Shown: positions 1 through 7,034 of the stretch, piece after piece
How positions within the stretch are numbered: position 1 is the first letter of the stretch
Layout: each line of letters opens with the position of its first letter
Origin: Veillonella seminalis
Lineage (GTDB): Bacteria > Bacillota > Negativicutes > Veillonellales > Veillonellaceae
Length of the DNA: 64,000 bases
Direction: 5' to 3'
Assembly: GCF_003992065.1 (NCBI RefSeq)
Contig: NZ_RQUZ01000007.1
Span: 62,001-126,000, forward strand
Translations under genes and position numbers: made by a program
The notes under the pieces: model-generated
The model's input: the letters and a program-made list of their open reading frames with translations, nothing else
What the model was told of the DNA's origin: nothing
Databases searched by the model: none

Positions 1-37
1 TATTAGAGGTAGCATTTTCCATGCCTACTACTATCAT
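1..37 (-). CDS. N-terminal fragment of a gene running off the left edge
   Basis: An ATG (complement of 35-37) lies eight bases after a good AAGGAG ribosome site on the minus strand, and the frame is open to the window edge, giving M-I-V-V-G-M-E-N-A-T-S-N. A second ATG six codons in is possible but has no ribosome site of its own at good spacing. It lies downstream of fabZ in the lipid A gene block, where many Negativicutes carry lpxA, but twelve residues are too few to identify it. The start is supported; any function would be a guess. Confidence 0.4.
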   Translation of the reverse strand, partial: MIVVGMENATSN

Positions 38-181
38 CTATGTCACTCCTTGCTCTGTTGAGATTGCGACTATTACGCTATATGCTTGCTTTATTAATTA
101 CATAATCGTAATAAAACAAAATTTGTGAACTTTCATTTTAAAGGATTTTACAATCATTAACAGAGAAATTTTATAATATTC

Positions 182-214
182 AAGAGAAAATGTACCAGTA
201 TCACATTTTCTCTT
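182..214 (-). terminator. Probable terminator after fabZ
   Basis: A perfect 12-bp inverted repeat (182-193 with 203-214) with a 9-base loop begins 15 bases past the fabZ stop. The tract following on the minus strand is AT-rich rather than a clean U-run, so termination may be partial. The following 145 bases (38-181) up to the next gene hold no ORF that I can support. Confidence 0.5.
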
Positions 215-228
215 AAGTTTTTAGAATA

Positions 229-660
229 TTACTTTCTCACAAGTGCAAACATGTATTCGCCACTGGCTACTAATTTATCGCCAACGTAAGCTTTACCTTC
301 TACCTTACCCATTTTGCCTTTGATTTTTACAACTTCCGCTTCCATACGAACTTGATCGCCCGGTTTTACAGGATGACGGAAACGTACTTTATCAATGCCC
401 GTAAACATAGGTGTAAGACCGCGATTTTCTTCAGGATATAAAAGCGCAATACCGCCTACCTGAGCAATCGCTTCAGTCAACAATACACCCGGCATTACAG
501 GATTTCCCGGGAAATGGCCTTGGAAGAACAACTCATTCATAGTTGCATTTTTAATGCCTACGGCACGTTTCATAGGTTCCAATTCAATAATACGATCAAC
601 CAATAATAGCGGGTATCGATGCGGTAAAATTTCCATAATGTCTTCAACTGTAAGAATCAT
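229..660 (-). CDS. fabZ: 3-hydroxyacyl-ACP dehydratase FabZ
   Basis: Cytosolic hot-dog-fold dehydratase of type II fatty acid synthesis that converts (3R)-hydroxyacyl-ACP to trans-2-enoyl-ACP. It competes with lipid A synthesis for the hydroxyacyl-ACP pool. The 143-aa length is normal for the family. The active-site helix is visible: His49 in [11 protein letters not shown] and Glu63 in LLTEAIAQ. It starts one base after the lpxC stop with its ribosome site inside the end of lpxC, so the two are translationally linked. LpxC and FabZ draw on the same precursor and are fused in some phyla, so this tight coupling makes biological sense. Confidence 0.97.
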   Translation of the reverse strand: MILTVEDIMEILPHRYPLLLVDRIIELEPMKRAVGIKNATMNELFFQGHFPGNPVMPGVLLTEAIAQVGGIALLYPEENRGLTPMFTGIDKVRFRHPVKPGDQVRMEAEVVKIKGKMGKVEGKAYVGDKLVASGEYMFALVRK

Positions 661-661
661 C

Positions 662-1495
662 TTAATCCTCCTTCATTTCTTGCAAAATTTCACGGGCTAA
701 GCGCGAATTTAATTCATGACTCGACTTTAACGCAATAATATGGCCTTTAATAGGACCTAGGAGAAATAAGTCCCCAAGAATATCCAAAATTTTATGCCGA
801 ACCAATTCATCATCAAAACGCGGAACCGATAAACATTTGGTATCATCATATACCAAAACATTATCTACATTGCCGCCCTTAGCCAATCCCATGGCTTGTA
901 ATTGCTTTAATTCACTCATAAAACCAATGGTGCGAGCCGGTGAAATTTCACGTTCAAACACGTCAGAATCTATATCAATATCCACTTGTTGTATTCCCAG
1001 CAGCGGATGATTGTTGACAGAAGTAAAAGTTACACGTAAACCGTCATACGGTACGATTAAAATATAGCGGTCGCCGTCATACACAGTATGAGCTTGTTTT
1101 ACCGCATATACGCTACGTTCTGCGTCTAATTCTTTAACGCCTGCTGTCTGCATCAGATCTACAAACACAGCAGCACTGCCGTCTCCGATAGGAGGTTCCG
1201 GCGAATTCAATTCTACATAGCAATTATCTATGCTTAAACCATAAAAAGCCGCCAATAAATGTTCTACCGTAAACACTTTGGCTTCACCCGATTCCAAGGT
1301 GGTAGCCCGGTTCGTATTGGTAACATTGGACGGAGTTGCTTTTACTGAAGGATTCCCCGGTAAATCGGTGCGCACAAACACAATCCCTGTATCAGCTGCT
1401 GCCGGCCGTAATGTCATGGTCACCGGCAGACCGCTATGGAGTCCTGTGCCTTCATAGGCAATTTCTTTAACGAGGGTCTTTTGTTTAAGTACCAT
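662..1495 (-). CDS. lpxC: UDP-3-O-acyl-N-acetylglucosamine deacetylase LpxC
   Basis: Zinc deacetylase catalysing the committed step of lipid A synthesis. From the chosen ATG the protein is 277 aa, the usual size. Visible landmarks are GTGLHSG near residue 16, the zinc ligand His79 in [10 protein letters not shown], and the C-terminal [11 protein letters not shown] and [13 protein letters not shown] segments holding the other zinc and catalytic residues. The frame stays open 22 codons further upstream, but the start at 1495 is preferred: it has a strong GGAGGAG ribosome site at 1501-1507 and matches the family N-terminus (MVLKQKTL). It has its own promoter and a structured leader (see 1534-1628) and is coupled to fabZ. 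Confidence 0.96.
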   Translation of the reverse strand: MVLKQKTLVKEIAYEGTGLHSGLPVTMTLRPAAADTGIVFVRTDLPGNPSVKATPSNVTNTNRATTLESGEAKVFTVEHLLAAFYGLSIDNCYVELNSPEPPIGDGSAAVFVDLMQTAGVKELDAERSVYAVKQAHTVYDGDRYILIVPYDGLRVTFTSVNNHPLLGIQQVDIDIDSDVFEREISPARTIGFMSELKQLQAMGLAKGGNVDNVLVYDDTKCLSVPRFDDELVRHKILDILGDLFLLGPIKGHIIALKSSHELNSRLAREILQEMKED

Positions 1496-1533
1496 CAGAC
1501 TCCTCCTTTCCTTGTCATAACCTGGGAACGATA

Positions 1534-1580
1534 AGAGTGACCCTTTTATTCTGTTGCACATACATTGCTAAGGTCACTCT
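1534..1580 (-). promoter_or_regulatory. Inverted repeat in the lpxC leader
   Basis: A 9-bp arm AGAGTGACC at 1534-1542 is matched perfectly by its reverse complement at 1572-1580, with a 29-base gap. It lies between the predicted lpxC transcription start (about 1592) and the lpxC ribosome site. No U-run follows it, so it is not an ordinary terminator. It could be an RNA stem-loop or a two-site operator for a repressor. Function is inferred from position only. Confidence 0.45.
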
Positions 1581-1598
1581 CATAATACACTGTCTTTT

Positions 1599-1628
1599 AT
1601 TATATACTATTCTCAAAAGACATGGCAA
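1599..1628 (-). promoter_or_regulatory. Sigma-70 type promoter for lpxC-fabZ
   Basis: On the minus strand, TTGCCA (complement of 1623-1628) and a perfect TATAAT (complement of 1599-1604) are separated by 18 bases. It sits at the very end of the upstream acyltransferase gene and about 100 bases before the lpxC start. It suggests lpxC-fabZ can be transcribed apart from the rest of the envelope block. Confidence 0.7.
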
Positions 1629-1636
1629 GTACGGCC

Positions 1637-2542
1637 TCAGTCTTTCATTGGGTCCGGTGGTACTTCCATTTTACCGCTATAATAACGACGTGTCCATTTC
1701 CAACGATTGTGGAGCCAGAACCAGTCTTCCGGATAGCGTCTGATATAGTCTTCTATCCATTCATTTAAACGAGTCAAAGTAACCGCCGTATCGCGTTTCT
1801 TATCATCCGTATGTTCCGCATAAAACGGCGGATGAACGGTTACAATATATTTTTCTTGGAACTCATCATAACGAATCGTTACCGGTATAATCGGTACATC
1901 CTGCATACGCCCCATCACGGCAGGACCTACCGGTGTTAATGTTTCATAACCGAAGAACGGAACCAACTGGCCTTGAGCGGCCGGATCCTGATCCATAATT
2001 AACCCGATCATTGAACCTTTCTGAAGTTCGCGAATCATTTCTCTCACACCGGTTTTATACGTTACATGCTGATGCATTAACGCTCGGTATTCATTAATAA
2101 ATTTATCGGCATCGCCATTTTGTTTCATAGCAACCGATATTAACGGATAGCCTTCGGATGCCAAAATACCGCCCAGAAGTTCCCAGTTACTGCTGTGAAT
2201 TGCCATAAGCACAGCACCTTTACCGCCTTCTTGTGCATCATCCAAATATTCACGGTCAACCCATTCGAACATCTCTTTGTATTTACCATCCTTAATCTCC
2301 GGATAGCGCAATACATCGATTATCATACGCCCGAATCGAGTTGTACTTTTTTTAGCTATTCGTCTTGCTTCTTTAGGGTCATCTGTAATATTGCAGAACA
2401 AAATCTGCCCTATTGCCAATTTGCGGCGTTTTGGCGGTAAAAACAGCCAAAAAATCTCGCCCAGCAAATAACCGATTCCATATTGTACACTATGAGGCAT
2501 CGCACAGATAAACGCACTAAAAAGCTTCATAAACCTATACAT
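1637..2542 (-). CDS. LpxL/HtrB-family lipid A lauroyl acyltransferase
   Basis: Member of the lysophospholipid acyltransferase superfamily, LpxL/HtrB branch, which transfers a secondary acyl chain from acyl-ACP onto Kdo-lipid A at the inner membrane. The protein is 301 aa, normal for the family. The HX4E catalytic signature is His116 to Glu121 in HSSNWE. MDQDPAAQG and PVTIRYDE fit the later conserved blocks. A hydrophobic N-terminal helix (about 8-36) would anchor it. Eight bases separate it from lpxD. Chain position and length specificity (LpxL versus LpxM type) cannot be read from the sequence, so no symbol is given. Confidence 0.9.
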   Translation of the reverse strand: MYRFMKLFSAFICAMPHSVQYGIGYLLGEIFWLFLPPKRRKLAIGQILFCNITDDPKEARRIAKKSTTRFGRMIIDVLRYPEIKDGKYKEMFEWVDREYLDDAQEGGKGAVLMAIHSSNWELLGGILASEGYPLISVAMKQNGDADKFINEYRALMHQHVTYKTGVREMIRELQKGSMIGLIMDQDPAAQGQLVPFFGYETLTPVGPAVMGRMQDVPIIPVTIRYDEFQEKYIVTVHPPFYAEHTDDKKRDTAVTLTRLNEWIEDYIRRYPEDWFWLHNRWKWTRRYYSGKMEVPPDPMKD

Positions 2543-2550
2543 ATACTCTC

Positions 2551-3582
2551 CTATTTTGCCGCCAATTCTTCTTTTAAGGCAGCTAATTCTTTTTCTAAAC
2601 GCTTAATTGTTTTGGCCATATCCGGTAAACGATTTTCATAAGCAGCCAATTTAAGCCATTCTTTATGAGGTCGTTGCGGATAGCCGGCATAAGTCCCATT
2701 GGACGGGATGTTGCCGGTAATGCCTGTTTTCCCCGCAAAGGTTACATTATCACCGATGGTAATATGACCGGTGCAACCCGTTTGGCCGGCAAAAATTACA
2801 TGATTACCGCATTTGGTACTGCCTGCAATCCCCACTTGAGCAATGAGGAAGCAATCTTCGCCAATTTCAACATTATGACCCAAGTGTACCAAATTGTCAA
2901 TCTTCGTACCGCGACGCACTAACGTGGAACCCATCGTTGCATTATCAATACAAGAGCAAGATCCTACTTCCACATCATCTTCAAGAATGACATTACCGAC
3001 CTGAGGAATATGAGTATGCTTGCCTGCTTCAGTCGCAAAACCGAAGCCTTCACCGCCGATAACAGCTTTGGCGCGCAATACTACGCGTTTACCTAAAATA
3101 CAGTTTTCATGGACAATAGCCCCGCTATATAAGGCCGAATCCTCACCAATACGTACATTATGCCCTACATACACATACGGATGCAAAACAACATTGTCCC
3201 CAATAACAGCATTATCATAAATAATACAGTAAGGACCTACCGTTACATTTTTACCTAAAGTAACATTCTTACCGATAATCGCCGTTTCATGAATACCGGT
3301 AGGAAATACTACCGGCGGATGAAATAACTGTAAAATCTGTGCAAAAGCGGCCTTAGCATTATGAACTACAATTTGAGGAATGTTCACATCGGCCAACGGT
3401 GCTTCTACAATGACAGCGCCTGCTTTGCTTTGCCCAACATGTTCACAATATTCGCCTATGGCAAATGAAATTGCCTGCGGTGCCGCTTGATCGAGACCAC
3501 GTGTTTCCGTAATCTCAACGCTGCCATCACCCACTACTTTACCTTCTACACTTTTTGCCAGTTCCTCAACTGTATACTTCAC
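2551..3582 (-). CDS. lpxD: UDP-3-O-(3-hydroxyacyl)glucosamine N-acyltransferase LpxD
   Basis: Third step of lipid A synthesis: N-acylation of UDP-3-O-acylglucosamine with hydroxyacyl-ACP. At 343 aa it has the family layout: an N-terminal uridine-binding domain (about 1-95), a left-handed beta-helix of hexapeptide repeats (about 98-310, with many V/I-G-x-N-V units), and a C-terminal helix with heptad-like Lys/Glu/Leu spacing (about 318-343). The catalytic His is probably His236 in LGHNVEIGE. It follows the three OmpH-like genes, an arrangement also found in Proteobacteria where skp precedes lpxD. Confidence 0.96.
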   Translation of the reverse strand: MKYTVEELAKSVEGKVVGDGSVEITETRGLDQAAPQAISFAIGEYCEHVGQSKAGAVIVEAPLADVNIPQIVVHNAKAAFAQILQLFHPPVVFPTGIHETAIIGKNVTLGKNVTVGPYCIIYDNAVIGDNVVLHPYVYVGHNVRIGEDSALYSGAIVHENCILGKRVVLRAKAVIGGEGFGFATEAGKHTHIPQVGNVILEDDVEVGSCSCIDNATMGSTLVRRGTKIDNLVHLGHNVEIGEDCFLIAQVGIAGSTKCGNHVIFAGQTGCTGHITIGDNVTFAGKTGITGNIPSNGTYAGYPQRPHKEWLKLAAYENRLPDMAKTIKRLEKELAALKEELAAK

Positions 3583-3620
3583 CGTGAAAGTCTCCTCTCG
3601 CTGACCCTAGTAATCGTTTA

Positions 3621-4130
3621 TTATTTGTTGTTGCTTGCAGCACCACTGTTAGCATTGGCATCGCTGCTTGCCGCACCGCTGTTTGCAGTCTGACCGGCAT
3701 TAGCTGCTTTACCCATTTTGTTCAATACTTCATCAGTAATATCAACGCCACCGCTAATCAAAGCTTGTTTATCAACTACGGCTGTAAGATTTTTTTCTTT
3801 CGCAACAGCCTGTGCATTAGTATCAACTGCACTTTCGAAATCCTTAATCATAGCTTGCTGATAAGTCTGGAACTCCTGTTGTGCTTTCTGCTGATTCTGC
3901 ATCATTGTGTTGGCATCTTGACCGGAACTTTGTTCCTGTGCCAAACGAGCATTAATTTCACTGATTTTAGCTTGTAATTTAGCTTGTGTATCCTGGCCTT
4001 TCTGGCTTTCAGTCTGAATCTTTTGCATATCTATGTAACCAATCTGTTCATTGGTACCGCAACCGGCAATCAAACCTACAGATACCATCATAGTTAAACC
4101 GGCTAATACACGTTTTACATTTTTATTCAT
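3621..4130 (-). CDS. OmpH/Skp-family protein, predicted lipoprotein
   Basis: 169-aa Skp/OmpH-like periplasmic chaperone candidate. The N-terminus has a lipoprotein signal ending in the lipobox LIAGC, followed by the family opening IGYIDMQKI. The middle (about 45-105) is Gln/Lys/Ala-rich helix, expected to form the tentacle coiled coils that hold unfolded outer-membrane proteins. The family ending GGVDITDEVLNKM is present. A low-complexity Asn/Ala/Ser tail closes the protein. Unlike soluble Skp, the lipobox predicts membrane anchoring. It is the last of three tandem paralogues, 38 bases before lpxD. Confidence 0.85.
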   Translation of the reverse strand: MNKNVKRVLAGLTMMVSVGLIAGCGTNEQIGYIDMQKIQTESQKGQDTQAKLQAKISEINARLAQEQSSGQDANTMMQNQQKAQQEFQTYQQAMIKDFESAVDTNAQAVAKEKNLTAVVDKQALISGGVDITDEVLNKMGKAANAGQTANSGAASSDANANSGAASNNK

Positions 4131-4144
4131 TGTAAAAAACTCCT

Positions 4145-5128
4145 TTATTGAGCAACTGAATAAGATGCAATAATAGCATCCGTTACATCAATTGCATTTA
4201 CATTTGAGACTTCATTAATAACTATTAAATCAAGATTTTTCTCCTTAGCCACCACCATCGCACGCATGCGTACATCTTCCAGGATAGCATCATGGAGCGC
4301 ATCTACTTCACTTTTCTTAGCATTCAAACGAGAATCCCATGATGAATTCCACTCAGCCGGATTTGGCAAATTATTGGTAGCCAGAATCGAATCGGCTTTA
4401 GCTTTCATCATAGTATCGCGACGAGCAAGCAATTCTTTTTGCAAATTGGTGGCATAGTCATCCAATTCTTTCTGACCGGACGCACGAAGCGGTGCCAATT
4501 CGGCATCAACTTTCTGTTCCAATTCCTGCAAATTACCTTGTACGGATTGACTGCGTGAAGCCAGTAATTCTTTCAATTCCTGTTCCTTAGCGGCTCGTTC
4601 CGAGTCAACCGCCGCTTTTTGTTCTTCCGTTACCGCTATAGGTCCCGTATTGCTACTCAATTCCAACTGTAAATTGACAATACGCAAATCCGCTTCCGTC
4701 ATTTCGGTTTTGACCTGACCGCGATATTTATTAATCAAAGCAATACGTTGCTTTTCATAAGCTATGTTCAATTCCTGCTCTTTAGCCTTAACCTTTGAAA
4801 TCAATTCTGTATTCAGTAAATCTGTAATTTCCTTATCAGATCCCAAAGATTGTAAAGCCAACGCTTGTTCTTGTGATTTTACGGTCAAACTCTGTTGCTC
4901 ACTTTTATATTGAGCGTCTAACTCCTCAAGCTCTTTTTTTGCCTTCATATACTCATCGTAAGACGGATTAAACTTAATGACATTTTCCATTTTAACAATG
5001 CCGATTTTAGGCATATTAGGAGCTTCAGCCGTCTTTTTATCATCCAAGCGATTGTGAATAAACAGGCCTAAAAGTAAGGCGACGATAACAACGATACCGA
5101 CCGAAATCCAACGATACTGCGGTTTCAT
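4145..5128 (-). CDS. Long OmpH/Skp-like protein with N-terminal membrane anchor
   Basis: 327-aa member of the same OmpH-like set, about twice the usual Skp size. A single hydrophobic segment (about 10-27) follows a short positive N-terminus and has no obvious cleavage site, so it is probably an inner-membrane anchor. The family opening IGIVKMENV starts near residue 42. The centre (about 60-250) is very rich in Glu, Gln, Lys, Ala and Leu, as expected for long coiled coils. The ending NAIDVTDAIIASYSV matches the family C-terminus. It lies between two shorter paralogues. Longer helices could span more periplasm or hold larger clients, but this is inference. Confidence 0.75.
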   Translation of the reverse strand: MKPQYRWISVGIVVIVALLLGLFIHNRLDDKKTAEAPNMPKIGIVKMENVIKFNPSYDEYMKAKKELEELDAQYKSEQQSLTVKSQEQALALQSLGSDKEITDLLNTELISKVKAKEQELNIAYEKQRIALINKYRGQVKTEMTEADLRIVNLQLELSSNTGPIAVTEEQKAAVDSERAAKEQELKELLASRSQSVQGNLQELEQKVDAELAPLRASGQKELDDYATNLQKELLARRDTMMKAKADSILATNNLPNPAEWNSSWDSRLNAKKSEVDALHDAILEDVRMRAMVVAKEKNLDLIVINEVSNVNAIDVTDAIIASYSVAQ

Positions 5129-5176
5129 TGTACCGCCTCCTCTCTACCTTCCATACTACTCATACTCTCGGGTGGA

Positions 5177-5686
5177 TTATTTCTGTTCACTTGAAGCAGT
5201 CGTGTTAGAGTTGCTGCTTAATTTCTTATCTACCTGATCGGTAATATCTACACCGCCGTATAATACATTCTGTTTATCCATAACGATGGACAAGCCTTTG
5301 GCATCGGCTACAGCTTTGGCAGCATCGCCAATTTGGCTATGGATGTTTTTCTGAATTTCCATCATTTTATTCTGAAGTTTACCTTGATATTCAGATGCTA
5401 AAGCGGCTTTTTGGCTATCGTCCATATTAGCGGATTTAGTATTGAATTCATCACTCAATTGTTTTCTGTAGTCAGTCAATTCTTTATTGGCTGCTACGCC
5501 TACAGCCGAAGTCGGCGTTACTAATTTATTCATATCGATAACACCGATATTACTGTTAGAATCGGATGCCATGCTTGGTGTAGCCATCTGCGTGTAAGCG
5601 ATAGCGCCGATACCGAGTAAGAAAATTACGGCAATAAATAAGGATACATATTTCTTGTTTTTTTGGTTATTGATTAACCGCATCAT
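5177..5686 (-). CDS. OmpH/Skp-family periplasmic chaperone
   Basis: 169-aa OmpH/Skp-like protein. The open frame extends 33 codons upstream, but the start at 5686 (M-M-R-L) is preferred because it leads directly into a basic stretch plus a hydrophobic signal or anchor (YVSLFIAVIFLLGIGAIAY) and has an AGAAGG ribosome site upstream. The mature part opens with IGVIDMNKL and ends with YGGVDITDQVDKKL, the two conserved Skp ends that pack into the trimer body, with a helical Lys/Gln-rich middle. First of three consecutive paralogues, next to bamA, consistent with chaperoning barrel proteins to the BAM machine. Confidence 0.85.
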   Translation of the reverse strand: MMRLINNQKNKKYVSLFIAVIFLLGIGAIAYTQMATPSMASDSNSNIGVIDMNKLVTPTSAVGVAANKELTDYRKQLSDEFNTKSANMDDSQKAALASEYQGKLQNKMMEIQKNIHSQIGDAAKAVADAKGLSIVMDKQNVLYGGVDITDQVDKKLSSNSNTTASSEQK

Positions 5687-5757
5687 AGGTAATATACCTT
5701 CTTTCTTTTTGAAAATAGTATGTAATAAAAGACAAATATGTTGCCCAAATCCGATTT

Positions 5758-7032
5758 TTAAATATAACCGATTAAGCGCAACCAATTATCGTCTTCATTA
5801 ACCACATATTCTAAGGTCAAATAATTATTTAAGTCATAGGCCAAACCGAACTCGTTACGCTTGATTTCAAAATCGCGTTGAGCTCTTACATGCCATCGGG
5901 CACCGATGTCTTGCCGCAGCCACATACGACTGTATTTATCAGACAAATTATACTGATAGGCCATCGTGGTATCTTCGGTAAAATGATACGCATAGGACGG
6001 ATAAAACGCCCACTTGTAATCATCGGGGAAGAAATTCGTTTCCAAGTACCAATCGCCTTTTCCTTGTTTGATTCCGGACCATAATTTGATACCCACATTA
6101 TGGTCCGTTTCCGTACCCATATCCAGATACCCTTCGGCTCGCACAATATAACGTGATGAATCGACCTGAATCTTAAGGAGTAAATCGGTCCCCAACTGCA
6201 ACGTAGGTTTCATAGTAATACCGAAACGTTGACTGGCCCGACTGTTGTCGAGTCCCTGTTGGATAAAATTGAGTAAATCACTTTCATGTCTTGCCACAAA
6301 AGCAACCGGCACGCCTTCAAGGCCGACCAGATAATCATCATAATATCGTTTGGTCGCATAGAATACCGTACTTGGCAAGGTGTTGGACGAGATTTCCGTA
6401 CTGCCGTGACGAATCACCGCACCTTGCGGTATCAGGTAAACTTTAACCTTTGTCTGTATTCCCGGCGTTATCTCCACCTGAGGAATAAACTCAGGCAAAG
6501 CCCCTTCCAGCTCATTGCGAACCAATTGGCTCGTTACGGCTGACGCCCAATCTAAGGAATCGAGCGGTGCTCCCAAGAGAATTTGTTCAATCCGCGGTTC
6601 TACAAAAGCCACATCGCGAGCTACCATCTCTTGTGCTACCGGGGTTAAATTACCGTATTCTACCGAAACCGCTACCGATTGAATCGTCTGACCGTAAGGT
6701 CTGAGGCGCACATCTAAATGACTGTTGACGCCCGGCGTAATCTCCAGCGATTCTACCGTATAACCGTACAAAATTCGATCGATTATGTCGGTTGTAACTT
6801 TTTTATAGGTAGCTTCTCCGGCTGTCACCGCCTCCGTATCGGCTCCTACATAGAGCTTATCCGCCGCCGTTTGTACGGCAGCGGTCATGCGCTTGGCCAA
6901 TACGGCCGGCAACGGCTGCCGACTACCTGAGAGCGTAACCGTTACCGATTCAACGGGCTCAGCCTGAGCAACTGCCGTCACAGCCGTCATGAAGCAGAGA
7001 GCGGCTGCAACTCGTAAGCCCTTATGTATCAT
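5758..7032 (-). CDS. Uncharacterised exported protein, probable outer-membrane barrel
   Basis: 424-aa protein I cannot assign to a named family. It has a clear signal peptide (cleavage probably after AVAQA). Two related modules are visible in the middle, around VESLEITPGVNSHLDVRLRP and VEITPGIQTKVKVYLIPQG, each beta-rich and followed by an Arg/His loop. The last 140 residues or so show alternating hydrophobic/polar strands with aromatic girdles (YLETNFF, WAFYPSYAYHF, LTLEYVV) ending in LIGYI, as in barrels inserted by BAM. It sits two bases after bamA and before the Skp-like genes. A short POTRA-like plus barrel layout is possible. Subcellular location is a prediction. Confidence 0.6.
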   Translation of the reverse strand: MIHKGLRVAAALCFMTAVTAVAQAEPVESVTVTLSGSRQPLPAVLAKRMTAAVQTAADKLYVGADTEAVTAGEATYKKVTTDIIDRILYGYTVESLEITPGVNSHLDVRLRPYGQTIQSVAVSVEYGNLTPVAQEMVARDVAFVEPRIEQILLGAPLDSLDWASAVTSQLVRNELEGALPEFIPQVEITPGIQTKVKVYLIPQGAVIRHGSTEISSNTLPSTVFYATKRYYDDYLVGLEGVPVAFVARHESDLLNFIQQGLDNSRASQRFGITMKPTLQLGTDLLLKIQVDSSRYIVRAEGYLDMGTETDHNVGIKLWSGIKQGKGDWYLETNFFPDDYKWAFYPSYAYHFTEDTTMAYQYNLSDKYSRMWLRQDIGARWHVRAQRDFEIKRNEFGLAYDLNNYLTLEYVVNEDDNWLRLIGYI

Positions 7033-7034
7033 AA

